A stretch of DNA of 64,000 nucleotides, taken from assembly GCF_000021805.1 (NCBI RefSeq), contig NC_011726.1:1054001-1118000 (forward strand), in the 5' to 3' direction. The DNA is from Rippkaea orientalis PCC 8801. Its GTDB lineage: Bacteria; Cyanobacteriota; Cyanobacteriia; Cyanobacteriales; Microcystaceae. The position numbers and the translations under genes were made by a program. Below the pieces are notes generated by a model. That model was not told the origin of the DNA, did not search any database, and saw only the letters and a program-made list of their open reading frames with translations. This document shows, piece by piece, positions 27,187-36,554 of this stretch. How positions within the stretch are numbered: the stretch's first letter is position 1; every line of letters starts with the position of its first letter.

Positions 27187-28523
27187 TGTAGAAAATACTC
27201 CTTAACAAGTCCACGATAATATTCAAAAGCAGTTTTATGGATGTAAATAGCAGGTTTAAAACTAAAATGAGCATTACCTATAATAGCATAATGAGGAATT
27301 TGAGTTAATTGAAAAAAATAAGGCTCTAAATCAAATTTTTTATCTTTTTTGGTATTTTCAATTAAAATCTTAATTGCTTGGTCTGCTTGTTTTTTTTGCG
27401 CTTCACTGATCGTTTCTGCATTAAAAAAGATGGGTAAAGCAATGGGGTTTCCCTCTTGCTTTTGTTGCTGAATTTCCGGAATAAATTGAGAAATAGTAAT
27501 AGCAGCATTCTTAAGAGAGAAAAAATCCGTGCGTTTGGCCGGAATTAAAACGACTTCTGCTGCATAAAGAGCACTTTCACTAAAGAAATTTTTGCTAGTA
27601 GGGGTATCGATCAAGATATAATCATATTCGGTTCTTAAGGGTTCTAGAATTTTACTTAATGTTCGCACAGTAGAGTATTTTCGTAATTCTATTTCAGACT
27701 CACTAATTGAGCCTTGATTAGCGGGAATCACATCAAAGCTGCGGGACTCTTTCTTGCCTGTTTTACTTTTAAAAATTTGAGTAAAAGTAACAATCGTTTT
27801 TTCGATAGGTTTTTTGGGTTCTTTGAGAATATCAAACAAAGTTTGGTGATTAGACGTTAACCCTAAAGATGTGGTTAAATCTCGCTGTTGAAAATCAAAA
27901 TCGATGACTAAAACTTTTTTTCCTAGCATCGTTAATGTAGCAGCTATATTGACTGTTGTTGTTGTTTTTCCTACTCCTCCTTTATCATTATAAATGGCAA
28001 CAGTTAAAGTAGGACTAGGTTTCCAAATTTTCTCTTTAAATTGAGTAATAATTTGTTCAATATTATCTTGAGTGATTTTGATGCACTCAGAGGCTGGATA
28101 AACCACTTTTCCATGTTTACGAAATAATTGAATATAATCTGAATTGCAAATTATACCCCATTTAACCGTTATACAATTCGGATCAAGTAAATAACTTTTT
28201 AACTGATCAACTACATTTTTATAAGGAGCAGTACCTTGCGATAAATTGACATTTTTTCCTTTGACTTCTAATATCAAATAGGGGTTTTCTTTTGTGCTAA
28301 TAAATGGCTTCCCTGTATGACTTTTTCCCGCAGCAAAATCCACACTAGCAGTGTGTCTTCCTGTTGGAAACTGAGGATAAATTTCGCTATATAAATCAAA
28401 TCCCAAAGCTGCTAAAAAAGGACGGATAAAATTATCAGCAACAATACTTTCTGTTGCATCAGAATCTAACTCTTGCCATCGTGATTTGAGATCGATAATT
28501 TTGGCTGGTTTTGTCGTCACCAT
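27183..28523 (-). CDS. PD-(D/E)XK (HSDR_N-like) domain fused to ParA-type ATPase
   Basis: 446 residues. The N-terminal ~165 residues look like the type I restriction subunit R N-terminal nuclease domain: Glu25, Asp62 in SVDFAAG, and Glu86-Val-Lys88 in LILEVKGK form an E-D-ExK set. The C-terminal part is a ParA/MinD-type ATPase with deviant Walker A KGGVGKTT (181-188), Walker A' VLVIDFDFQQ and Walker B YDYILIDTPTS. The next gene is ParB-like. The start at 28523 has an AAGGA site five bases upstream; an earlier ATG (28556) lacks one. A nuclease-ParA fusion is unusual; no function is established. Confidence 0.75.
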   Translation of the reverse strand: MVTTKPAKIIDLKSRWQELDSDATESIVADNFIRPFLAALGFDLYSEIYPQFPTGRHTASVDFAAGKSHTGKPFISTKENPYLILEVKGKNVNLSQGTAPYKNVVDQLKSYLLDPNCITVKWGIICNSDYIQLFRKHGKVVYPASECIKITQDNIEQIITQFKEKIWKPSPTLTVAIYNDKGGVGKTTTTVNIAATLTMLGKKVLVIDFDFQQRDLTTSLGLTSNHQTLFDILKEPKKPIEKTIVTFTQIFKSKTGKKESRSFDVIPANQGSISESEIELRKYSTVRTLSKILEPLRTEYDYILIDTPTSKNFFSESALYAAEVVLIPAKRTDFFSLKNAAITISQFIPEIQQQKQEGNPIALPIFFNAETISEAQKKQADQAIKILIENTKKDKKFDLEPYFFQLTQIPHYAIIGNAHFSFKPAIYIHKTAFEYYRGLVKEYFLQ

Positions 28524-28569
28524 AATCCTTCTACCTTGAGTAAAAATACTCAGCATTAAAGACTTGTAC

Positions 28570-28587
28570 TAGACTAAACTTAGTCTA
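28570..28587. promoter_or_regulatory. Perfect palindrome upstream of the nuclease-ParA gene
   Basis: TAGACTAA-AC-TTAGTCTA, 18 bases, 47 bases before the chosen start codon. The position suits an operator for autoregulation or a centromere-like site for the ParA/ParB-like pair. The remaining ~250 bases up to the cobA-hemD stop show no gene. Confidence 0.45.
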
Positions 28588-28837
28588 CCCAAAAACCAAC
28601 AACAATTAACATCCTTTTCGTACAATTACCCCCTCCCTTACTGCTTCTGCAAGTCTGGGTGAGATTTAAAACCCTTATCACACCCCTATTGAATATAAGG
28701 TAAGCAATCTCTATCCTACTCAATTGGCACAGCTAATTTTGTGCGTTATGACGGATTGTTAAATCCTAGTCATAGCCAAGACTATAGCCGTCTGAACGCA
28801 CCCTACAATAATGCCCTATTTTATGTGTTGGAATCCA

Positions 28838-30355
28838 CTACAATATTAACTGTTTTTTGATCAATGCGTCTGTTAATCCTTCTAAGGTATATTCAGTTGC
28901 CTCAATATCCACTCTCCCCAACAATTCATAACAGGTTTTAGAGGTTTGAGGTCCAATGGAAGCAATCTGAACTCTCTCTAAAATAGCGGGAATTGCTTCT
29001 AAATAATTCGCCTCTAATTCTTGTTTAATTAACTGATAAAAATTCTGAACTGTTTTAGAACTGGCAAAGGTAATAATATTAACTGTTTTTTGTTGCAAAG
29101 CTTGCCAAACCTCAGGATCAATTTTACTCGGACATCCCGACTGATAGGCAGGAACTTCTATCACCTGTGCGCTTTGTTTTTGTAATTCCTGAACTAAAAG
29201 ATCCCTTCCTCCTGTTTCCACGCGGGGAAATAAAACTTTTTTATTCGTTAAAGACTCTGGAAAAGTTTCGACCAAAGAATCAGCGACAAAATTAGGCGGA
29301 ATAAAATCGGCTTTAAGTCCATAATTCTTTAAAACAGAGTCGGTTTTTTTGCCGACAACTGCTAATTTAATTCCCCCTAATGCCCGAACATCGTGACCTA
29401 AGTGATATAATCGTTCAAAAAAGAATTTAACCCCATTAGCCGAGGTTAAAATTAACCAATCAAAACTCGATAATTGACTAATAGCGGTATCTAATTCTTG
29501 CCAACTCGACGGAGGAAGAATTTCGAGGGCTGGCATTTCAATCACCTTGGCTCCCTCTTGTTGTAACATCAAGGTAAACTGACTTGACTGTTCTGCTGCG
29601 CGGGTGACTAATACTGTTTGTCCGTCCAGAGGACGAGAAGAAGCGTCTATCATTCTGAGGTTAACCACTTCACCAATAACCATGATCGCAGGAGATAAAG
29701 CGACTCCTGCTATTTGATCTACTATATCCCCTAACGTCGAGATCCAAACCTGTTGTTGAGAACTGCCGCCATGACGGATAATAGCAATAGGCTCCGAGTG
29801 CGATCGCCCTTGTTCTTGTAACTTAGCGACAATTTCCCCTAAAGTCTTCCCGGCCATTAAAATAACTAAAGTATCTAGCTTGCTTAACCCTTGCCAGTCG
29901 AGTAAGTCAGGTTCATGGCCACTGACAACGGCAAAGCAGCGACTTAAATTTTTATCCGTTAGAGGGATACCAGCGAATAAAGGGGCAGCTAACGCAGAGG
30001 AAACCCCTGGAACTAACTCATAAGGACAATTAGCTTGCTGTAATGCCTCAATTTCAGGGTTAACTCGACCAAAAATCAAGGGATCACCGCTTTTTAGTCT
30101 AACGACCTGCTTGCCTTGGAGACAATAGGCCACCAATAATTGATTGATGGTGCGTTGATCTGTACTAGGGAGTCCCCCTCGCTTACCGACATTGAGTTTT
30201 AAGCAAGTTTCAGGAACTAAGGTCAAGAGGTCACTTTCTACTAGGGCATCATAAATTAAGACTTCTGCTTGGGTGAGTAATTGGTGTCCCCTTACCGTTA
30301 AATAAGCAATTTTTCCTACCCCTGCCCCAACCAGATAAACTTTACCTAGTCTCAA
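28838..30355 (-). CDS. cobA-hemD: Uroporphyrinogen-III C-methyltransferase / uroporphyrinogen-III synthase fusion
   Basis: 505 residues. Residues 1-245 are SUMT (VYLVGAGVGKIAYLTVRG, VVRLKSGDPLIFGR, PYELVPGVSSALAAP), which methylates uroporphyrinogen III toward siroheme and cobalamin. Residues ~250-505 are HemD (VLVTRAAEQSSQFTLMLQQEG, LILTSANGVKFFFERL, FASSKTVQNFYQLI), which closes hydroxymethylbilane to uroporphyrinogen III. Fusing consecutive steps at the heme/chlorophyll versus siroheme/B12 branch point is known in some bacteria. The SUMT loop GAGVGK is slightly different from the usual GAGPG. Confidence 0.92.
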   Translation of the reverse strand: MRLGKVYLVGAGVGKIAYLTVRGHQLLTQAEVLIYDALVESDLLTLVPETCLKLNVGKRGGLPSTDQRTINQLLVAYCLQGKQVVRLKSGDPLIFGRVNPEIEALQQANCPYELVPGVSSALAAPLFAGIPLTDKNLSRCFAVVSGHEPDLLDWQGLSKLDTLVILMAGKTLGEIVAKLQEQGRSHSEPIAIIRHGGSSQQQVWISTLGDIVDQIAGVALSPAIMVIGEVVNLRMIDASSRPLDGQTVLVTRAAEQSSQFTLMLQQEGAKVIEMPALEILPPSSWQELDTAISQLSSFDWLILTSANGVKFFFERLYHLGHDVRALGGIKLAVVGKKTDSVLKNYGLKADFIPPNFVADSLVETFPESLTNKKVLFPRVETGGRDLLVQELQKQSAQVIEVPAYQSGCPSKIDPEVWQALQQKTVNIITFASSKTVQNFYQLIKQELEANYLEAIPAILERVQIASIGPQTSKTCYELLGRVDIEATEYTLEGLTDALIKKQLIL

Positions 30356-30356
30356 G

Positions 30357-30389
30357 GGAGGAGAGGGGGAGAGGGGGAGAGGGAGAAGA
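30357..30389. repeat. Purine-rich short tandem repeat
   Basis: GAGAGGGGGA-type tandem units immediately upstream of cobA-hemD on the + strand, similar to 1718-1767. Confidence 0.65.
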
Positions 30390-30450
30390 AAATCTTAACC
30401 ATTGTTTCCTAATTTAACTATTCACTATCAACGATCAACGATCAACTAAA

Positions 30451-30684
30451 CTAGGGTAAAGTTTGCCACGCTTGTTCTACGAGATTACTCAACCAACGCC
30501 GTTGAACATTATCCAGCATGGGGTCATCTTCTAGAACCTCGGCTGTCAAATCATCTAAGGATTGTCCTTGGGAACGGGCAAGCTTAACAACACCCGCAAT
30601 GGCCACAGCAATCATTTCTTCATCGACAGGACGACTGCGGAGGGCAAATATTTCTTCTGGGCTAACGGGGATGGGATAATGCAT
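30451..30684 (-). CDS. Small conserved cyanobacterial protein, unknown function
   Basis: 77 residues: MHYPIPVSPEEIFALRSRPV then IAVAIAGVVKLARSQGQSLD and RRWLSNLVEQAWQTLP. Predicted all-helical and acidic in the middle. Proteins like this are common in cyanobacteria as I recall, with no known function. Transcribed alone; divergent from the lycopene cyclase gene. Confidence 0.75.
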   Translation of the reverse strand: MHYPIPVSPEEIFALRSRPVDEEMIAVAIAGVVKLARSQGQSLDDLTAEVLEDDPMLDNVQRRWLSNLVEQAWQTLP

Positions 30685-30848
30685 AAGAGGTCAACAACGG
30701 CATTAAGATAATCTAAAAGCTAAAGGATGAGACAATTGTAAAGTTTTTTCAAAGTGTTTGGCATAATACAGTAAGCGATCAGTCTAGCGTATTTTTTCCT
30801 TAACCGCTTCTGTATTTTTAATTAAGTTTTTCATTTTAACAAATTGTA

Positions 30849-32756
30849 ATGCAAGAAATCCTCTATCTAGAAGTCCCTACCCCTGACACAACCACCGTTT
30901 GCACCTGGTTACAAGACCAATGGACTCCCCAGGTAGGACAAAAGGTTATCACATCTCAGGGGATTCGGGTACAAAGTTCACATAAAACTTCAGCATCTGT
31001 CATCCCTATTACGGAGACAGAACTCTCAATTTTTGTCTGGTCGGTTCAACGGACAACCTATCTTAAAGCCTTTCGTTGGGGAAACCAACCCTTTCCAGGG
31101 GAAGAAAAGCTGCGTAATCAGTTAATAAACGATATTCAACAGCAGTTTCCTCCCCAATATCCCCAACTCCCTGATTTAGATTTATCTGAAACGTCGATTT
31201 TTGATGCTTTATCCGTTTACTATCCTAAAACTGTGCATTTTTTCCGTAAAATGCCCCAAGGAGAAACGGACTTACAACGGGTGTATTGGTGGGAAAAACG
31301 TTGGCGAGAAAGCGTTAAAAACCCCCAAGAACCGAAACAAGTCGTCTTTTTTAAGGAAAAACCTGCCCAGGAAACTCCATCCTATGATCTGATTTATGTT
31401 GGAGGGGCATTAGGGGCAATTCATGGCGCAATGATGGCACAATTAGGCTACCGGGTGTTATTGGTAGAACGTCTGGTGTTTGGACGGATGAACCGAGAGT
31501 GGAACATTTCTCGTGCAGAATTTCAAACCTTGATTGATTTAGGATTGTTTACTCAAGAGGAATTTGAATCGATTATTGCTCAAGAGTATATTGATGGGTT
31601 TAGTAAGTTTTTTGATAGTAATAATCCTCGTCATTTGAAAGCAGCAGTTTTACATACTCCTACGGTATTAAATATCGCTATTGATACAGAAAAGTTACTT
31701 AAGTTGTGTGGAGAAAAGCTTTTAAAAGCGGGCGGAGAAATTTGGGATCAAACCGAGTTTATTAAAGCGGATATTGATTCTGAAGGAGTAACGCTACAAT
31801 TAGTTAATTTAGCCACTCAAGAGGCTAAAGAAGTGAGAGGAAAACTCCTGGTAGATGCAATGGGGACAACTTCTCCTATTGCTTGGCAACTCAATGGTAA
31901 GCGAACTTTTGATAGTGTTTGTCCTACAGTTGGGGCAATTGTTGAAGGGTTTGAACCCCAAGTTTGGGATAAAAACTATGGTGATGTTCTTAATTCCCAT
32001 GGTGATATTTCTCGCGGACGACAATTAATTTGGGAATTATTTCCAGGGGCAGGAAATGAGCTAACAATTTACTTATTTCATTACCATCAGGTACATCCTG
32101 AAAACCCCGGATCATTATTAGAAATGTATGAAGACTTCTTTCATATTTTGCCAGAATATCGTCGCTGTGACCCTGAAAAATTAGTCTGGAAAAAACCGAC
32201 TTTTGGCTATATTCCAGGGCATTTTAGTGTGGGTAAACGCGATCGCAAAGTCGCTTTTGATCGTTTACTCAGCATTGGGGATGCTGCTTCTTTACAATCT
32301 CCTTTGATTTTTACAGGATTTGGTTCTTTAGTCCGCAATTTAGGCTATTTAACGCGATCGCTTGATTTGTCCTTGATAAATAACCGATTAAGTGCTAAAG
32401 ATTTAGACCAAATTCGTGCCTATCAAAGCAACGTTGCTGTGACCTGGCTATTTTCTAAAGGAATGATGGTTCCCACGGGGAAAACATTACCTCCGCAGCG
32501 TATTAATGCCATGTTAAACACATTTTTTGGTTTATTGGCAGATTCTCCTCCAGAAGTGGCTGATACCTTTATTAAAGATCGTACCACTTGGACGATGTTT
32601 ACCCGACTTGCCCTAAAAGCAGCGCGTCAAAATCCACTCTTACTTCTCTGGATTTGGGAAATGGCGGGAACAGAAGATATGTTACGCTGGTTGGGATCTT
32701 ATGCCGATTTTACCCTAGATTCTCTGAAAAATTGGCTATTTGGATTGAAGAAGTGA
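30849..32756 (+). CDS. cruA: CruA/CruP-type lycopene cyclase family flavoprotein
   Basis: 635 residues. An FAD-binding dinucleotide fold begins near residue 180 (YDLIYVGGALGAIHGAMMAQLGYRVLLVERLVFGRMNREWNIS); MNREWNIS is diagnostic of the CruA/CruP branch. The long N-terminal ~175-residue extension is typical of this group. CruA cyclises lycopene to gamma/beta-carotene, while CruP is linked to stress protection in plants and cyanobacteria. I favour CruA from the length, but CruP is not excluded. Monocistronic. Confidence 0.78.
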   Translation: MQEILYLEVPTPDTTTVCTWLQDQWTPQVGQKVITSQGIRVQSSHKTSASVIPITETELSIFVWSVQRTTYLKAFRWGNQPFPGEEKLRNQLINDIQQQFPPQYPQLPDLDLSETSIFDALSVYYPKTVHFFRKMPQGETDLQRVYWWEKRWRESVKNPQEPKQVVFFKEKPAQETPSYDLIYVGGALGAIHGAMMAQLGYRVLLVERLVFGRMNREWNISRAEFQTLIDLGLFTQEEFESIIAQEYIDGFSKFFDSNNPRHLKAAVLHTPTVLNIAIDTEKLLKLCGEKLLKAGGEIWDQTEFIKADIDSEGVTLQLVNLATQEAKEVRGKLLVDAMGTTSPIAWQLNGKRTFDSVCPTVGAIVEGFEPQVWDKNYGDVLNSHGDISRGRQLIWELFPGAGNELTIYLFHYHQVHPENPGSLLEMYEDFFHILPEYRRCDPEKLVWKKPTFGYIPGHFSVGKRDRKVAFDRLLSIGDAASLQSPLIFTGFGSLVRNLGYLTRSLDLSLINNRLSAKDLDQIRAYQSNVAVTWLFSKGMMVPTGKTLPPQRINAMLNTFFGLLADSPPEVADTFIKDRTTWTMFTRLALKAARQNPLLLLWIWEMAGTEDMLRWLGSYADFTLDSLKNWLFGLKK

Positions 32757-32781
32757 AGAGGTGAGGAGGTGAGGAGGTAGG
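32753..32781. repeat. GAGGAGGT short tandem repeat
   Basis: Octamer units GAAGAGGT, GAGGAGGT, GAGGAGGT overlapping the stop of the lycopene cyclase gene. STRR-type repeat. Confidence 0.65.
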
Positions 32782-32890
32782 GACGGTGGGGAAGATATTT
32801 TACCTTCTGACTTAGTGACTTCCGACTTAACCAGGGGACACTTACCTGTAAAATCAAAGAATGAAACTTAAAACAATCTAAAAATATTCT

Positions 32891-33130
32891 ATGAATCCTC
32901 ACAAGTTAAACCAAGATACCCTAGAGTTACTCCTATCTTTTGTTCTTCCTGCGGGTTGTCACCTTTCGATGGTTTCTGGTTCCACCTATCGTATTAATTG
33001 CCCCAATTACGATGTTGCCCACAAAGTCTGGGAAAATCGAGTTAATTGTATTTGTCCCTTGCTTGACTCTGGAGAAGTGCTCGAAGTGGTTGCCTCGGAT
33101 TATTATGCCAGAAGTTATCCTAAAGTTTAA
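32891..33130 (+). CDS. Small conserved protein, unknown function
   Basis: 79 residues: LELLLSFVLPAGCHLSMVSG then STYRINCPNYDVAHKVWENR and ICPLLDSGEVLEVVASDYYA. Three cysteines are spread out without a metal-binding spacing. No signal peptide or membrane helix. No recognised domain; the composition is normal for a coding gene and the frame overlaps no other. Monocistronic. Confidence 0.7.
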   Translation: MNPHKLNQDTLELLLSFVLPAGCHLSMVSGSTYRINCPNYDVAHKVWENRVNCICPLLDSGEVLEVVASDYYARSYPKV

Positions 33131-33302
33131 CTTAGTGTATTAATTAGCAATTAAACCTGCTCAAAAACGAGAAGAGAAACTAGGGGTTTTAGCAGTGAGT
33201 TTCGTTGCACTCAAGGATCATATTTAGGGAACCCTGATTACTTTGCTAGTTTCTTTCTATTGGCTTTAAAATAAAAGAAGATATTCTTTTTTGTTCGTAT
33301 TA

Positions 33303-33965
33303 ATGCTTTATTTAAAAAATATAGTCTATCATCCGCCTGCTACTTTAACTCCTATTTTAAAGGAGGTTAACCTAGAATTAGCTCCTCAAGAATTGGGATT
33401 GATTATTGGTCCGAGTGGTTCAGGAAAAACCACCCTTTTAGAAATTTTAGCCGGGTTAGCTGAACCGACAAAGGGAGAAATTTTTTGGCGCGATCAATCC
33501 TTAATATCACTAGATTTACAACAGTTGGGAGGGTTAGTCTTTCAGTTTCCTGAACGACATTTTTGTGGCAGTAATATTTTAGAAGAATTGCGCTTAGGAC
33601 ATCCTGAAATTAACCGCGATCGCATTACGACCGCTTTGCAAGAAGTGGGGTTAGAAAATATTCCCTTAAATACGTCTCCCCATGCACTCAGTGGTGGCCA
33701 ACAGCGCAGACTTGCTTTGGCAGTACAATTAATCCGTCAACCGAATTTATTACTATTAGATGAACCAACAGCCGGGTTAGATTGGTCAATGCGTTTGCAA
33801 TTAGCTAAGTTGTTAGCGAAGTTAAAAAGTCACTGGACACTATTAGTCGTGAGTCATGATCCGGGGGAATTATTAGCGATCGCGGATCGGTGCTGGAAAA
33901 TTCACCAAGGACAACTAAAATCGGTCAATCCTACTCTACTACAATCTGAGCAAACTCATGAATAA
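33303..33965 (+). CDS. ABC transporter ATP-binding protein, ECF/CbiO-like
   Basis: ~220 residues: Walker A GPSGSGKTT, Q-loop GGLVFQFPERHFCG, signature LSGGQQRRLALAV and Walker B LLLLDEPTAGLDW. The QFPERQF-type Q-loop is characteristic of ECF/CbiO ATPases, including the plastid/cyanobacterial relatives of plant ABCI10/ABCI11. ATG 33303 is chosen over the upstream TTG (33291). It overlaps the next gene by eight bases, so the small membrane protein may be a partner. Confidence 0.88.
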   Translation: MLYLKNIVYHPPATLTPILKEVNLELAPQELGLIIGPSGSGKTTLLEILAGLAEPTKGEIFWRDQSLISLDLQQLGGLVFQFPERHFCGSNILEELRLGHPEINRDRITTALQEVGLENIPLNTSPHALSGGQQRRLALAVQLIRQPNLLLLDEPTAGLDWSMRLQLAKLLAKLKSHWTLLVVSHDPGELLAIADRCWKIHQGQLKSVNPTLLQSEQTHE

Positions 33966-34338
33966 ATCTGATCCTATTTTGCCTCAACAAGTTCAACGTT
34001 TATATCAATTTAACCTTTATGGACGCTGGTTATTTGTTCTTTTTTGTTGGTTAACCTTGGGCTTATTTTCTGTTTGGCGTTTACGGGGAGAATTTGTCCT
34101 TTGGTATGAAGATTTTACTTGGGTTGCCTTACGCTATGGATTAGCGTTTAATTTAACTCCTGCTTTTAGTTTATTCTTTTGTATTGGTGTAACAGGATCG
34201 GTTCTAGTTTGGCAAAGTTGCCATATTGTTCGAGGGCTTTCTCCTAGGGAAAAACTCCGTTTAGAAAATCAAGTCATTAAGATACAAAAATCAGGGCCAA
34301 GTCATCCCCTATGGAAATGGATATTTAAGAACAATTGA
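33958..34338 (+). CDS. Small two-helix membrane protein coupled to the ABC ATPase
   Basis: 126 residues. Two hydrophobic segments (~22-43 and ~72-95) flank a short loop; the C-terminal tail is basic. The eight-base overlap with the ATPase gene (ATGAATAA) shows translational coupling. I do not recognise the family; cyanobacterial relatives are known to me only as hypothetical. It is too small to be a full permease. Confidence 0.75.
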   Translation: MNKSDPILPQQVQRLYQFNLYGRWLFVLFCWLTLGLFSVWRLRGEFVLWYEDFTWVALRYGLAFNLTPAFSLFFCIGVTGSVLVWQSCHIVRGLSPREKLRLENQVIKIQKSGPSHPLWKWIFKNN

Positions 34339-34375
34339 CCATTGCAAATTAACAATAAAAAACTCAAAATTTTCT

Positions 34376-35545
34376 ATGAAAGTATTACAAATTGTGCCTT
34401 CAATTTCTTTGGTTTATGGTGGACCTAGTCAAATGGTTTTAGGACTATCGGAAGCATTAGCTAACCAAGGTATTGATGTTACTATCTTAACTACCAATTC
34501 CAATGGAGATGCCGGACAACTCCCCCTAGATGTTCCTTTAGGCATTCCTATCCAACAAAAAGGCTATCAAATTATTTATTTTCCCTGTTCTCCTTTCCGT
34601 CGCTATAAGTTTTCTTTGGATTTATTAAAATGGTTAATCAACCACGCTTCAAATTACGATATTGCTCATATTCATGCCTTGTTTTCTCCTATTAGTACGG
34701 CTGCTGCTACGGTTGCTCGCTATTGCCAATTACCTTATATTCTGCGACCTTTAGGAACCTTAGATCCGGCTGATTTGCAGAAAAAAAAGCTTTTAAAAAA
34801 AATTTATGGAAACTGTCTAGAAAGAGCCAATTTATTAGGTTCTGTAGCAGTCCATTTTACCACCGAGCAAGAGGCAAAAATTTCCCACCGTTACGGGGTT
34901 AAAACCAATGATTTAGTTATTCCTTTGGGGGTTAATTTACCTGATTATTTTCCTCCTGTGGGACACACTAGACAACAATTAGGAATTGCTAACGATGTTC
35001 CTTTAGTCCTATTTATGTCTCGTATTGATCCCAAAAAAGGCTTGGAGTTACTGTTAGAATCAGCCGAAAAGTTAGCAAAAAAAGGCGTTGAATTTAAGTT
35101 AGTTATAGCGGGGTCTAATCCTCAAGACCCGATTTATGAGAAAAAAATTCAAGAAAAAATTACTAATTCTTGTTTAGCAAAACAAACAGCTATTACAGGG
35201 TTTGTTCAAGGAGAATTAAAGTTAGGTTTGCTACAAGATGCCGATTTATTTGTGTTACCTTCCTATTACGAAAATTTCGGTATTGCTGTTGCTGAAGCGA
35301 TGGCAGTAGGGACTCCCGTAGTCATCTCTCAAGGGGTTTATATTTGGCCAGATGTTCAAAAAGCTGCTGCGGGTTGGGTGACATCAATGGATATAGAAGA
35401 CTTAACCAATACCTTAGATGAGGCAATTTTTAATCAAAATGAAAGGCAAAAACGCGGACAAAATGCGCGTGAATTGGTTGTGAAAAACTATCTTTGGCCG
35501 ACTATTGCTCAACAAATGATTAACGCTTATAGCCACTTTCAATAA
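34376..35545 (+). CDS. Group 1 (GT4) glycosyltransferase
   Basis: 389 residues in a GT-B fold: N-terminal SISLVYGGPSQMVLGLSEAL (acceptor domain) and C-terminal FMSRIDPKKGLELLLESAEKL, PSYYENFGIAVAEAMAVGTPVV (nucleotide-sugar site with the E-x7-E motif). Transfers a sugar to a polysaccharide or lipid; the substrate cannot be told. No other polysaccharide gene is adjacent. It starts 37 bases after the small membrane protein. Confidence 0.88.
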   Translation: MKVLQIVPSISLVYGGPSQMVLGLSEALANQGIDVTILTTNSNGDAGQLPLDVPLGIPIQQKGYQIIYFPCSPFRRYKFSLDLLKWLINHASNYDIAHIHALFSPISTAAATVARYCQLPYILRPLGTLDPADLQKKKLLKKIYGNCLERANLLGSVAVHFTTEQEAKISHRYGVKTNDLVIPLGVNLPDYFPPVGHTRQQLGIANDVPLVLFMSRIDPKKGLELLLESAEKLAKKGVEFKLVIAGSNPQDPIYEKKIQEKITNSCLAKQTAITGFVQGELKLGLLQDADLFVLPSYYENFGIAVAEAMAVGTPVVISQGVYIWPDVQKAAAGWVTSMDIEDLTNTLDEAIFNQNERQKRGQNARELVVKNYLWPTIAQQMINAYSHFQ

Positions 35546-35625
35546 ATCTTGAAAATGGGATAATAAACTTTTATTATAGGTCAGATGCCTGTGTTACTGT
35601 TAACTAATAATTTAATCTTGCCATA

Positions 35626-36216
35626 TCAGTTAATACATTCATAATTAAATTTGTTTTTTCGATTTTTTAACCAATCAAATACTTGTTTAACTGTTAATTC
35701 TAAATCAATATTTTCTAAAACAACTAATTTATCTTCTCGATAATATAATTCAGGTTGTTGCTTCGGCTGAAATATCATAATTGAGCGATCCTCAGGATCA
35801 ATCAACCAACCAAGTTGACACCCATGATTAAGACAGTGTAAGATGTTCCCCATAACTCGATTTGAGCTTTGTTCAGGAGACAAAATTTCAATAGTCCAGT
35901 TAGAAGGAATACATACATCATCTAAGGGTTCTCCCGTGTCATCAACCTCAATATATTCCCAATGAAAGACCGCAATATCTGGAATGATTGAACGACCTCT
36001 AAAAGTACAACGTAATTCGGGAAACCCATAGGCAATTGCCTTTGACTCTGTGACCGAATTAATAGCATTAATTAATTTACTCTGAAGTCTGGAATGCCGC
36101 GTTTTTGGCATAGGTTTTTGAATAATTTCACCGTCGATATACTCATGGGGAGGTTTGGTTTCCGGTAATAGCAAAAACTCCTCTAAGGTTAAAAATTTAG
36201 GTTTGGCAATAGCCAT
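35626..36216 (-). CDS. Uma2 family (DUF820) putative nuclease
   Basis: 196 residues with the DUF820 blocks LTLEEFLLLPETKPPHEYID, PDIAVFHWE, WTIEILSPEQSS and GCQLGWLIDPEDRSIMIFQP. Uma2 proteins carry a PD-(D/E)XK-type fold (Asp in PDIAV, Glu in IEILSPEQS) and are highly multiplied in cyanobacteria; their biological role is not established. Transcribed alone. 36217-36411 upstream shows no gene. Confidence 0.87.
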   Translation of the reverse strand: MAIAKPKFLTLEEFLLLPETKPPHEYIDGEIIQKPMPKTRHSRLQSKLINAINSVTESKAIAYGFPELRCTFRGRSIIPDIAVFHWEYIEVDDTGEPLDDVCIPSNWTIEILSPEQSSNRVMGNILHCLNHGCQLGWLIDPEDRSIMIFQPKQQPELYYREDKLVVLENIDLELTVKQVFDWLKNRKNKFNYECIN

Positions 36217-36411
36217 ACTTTTGCTTACTGAATATAGATTGTAGTTCTATTTTTGTACTAATTGTAGCTCATGATTTGTAATCCATGTTAATTATTAGAG
36301 CCCATAAGCTAGAATAGAAAGAAATACTATGCTAAAAATTGTTCTAATTTAAGTAGGTGAGCATAATTAAACGAACAATACCTGTAGGGTTTCCGTGAGC
36401 GTCAACCGAAC

Positions 36412-36480
36412 GGTAGGCAATGCCCACAATAATCCTACATCAACATTTTAGCCTTTTAGTGGGCAATGCCCACCCTACGT
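36412..36480. repeat. Two neighbouring copies of the TGGGCAATGCCCA palindrome
   Basis: GGTAGGCAATGCCCAC (36412-36427, imperfect) and AGTGGGCAATGCCCACC plus CTACGT (36458-36480) lie 30 bases apart in the 338-base gap upstream of recQ. Confidence 0.75.
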
Positions 36481-36554
36481 TTATTTATAACCACTTACTT
36501 AGCCTCAGAAATCTCATAAAACTGTAAAATTAGATCAATGATTCAACCAGCCGA

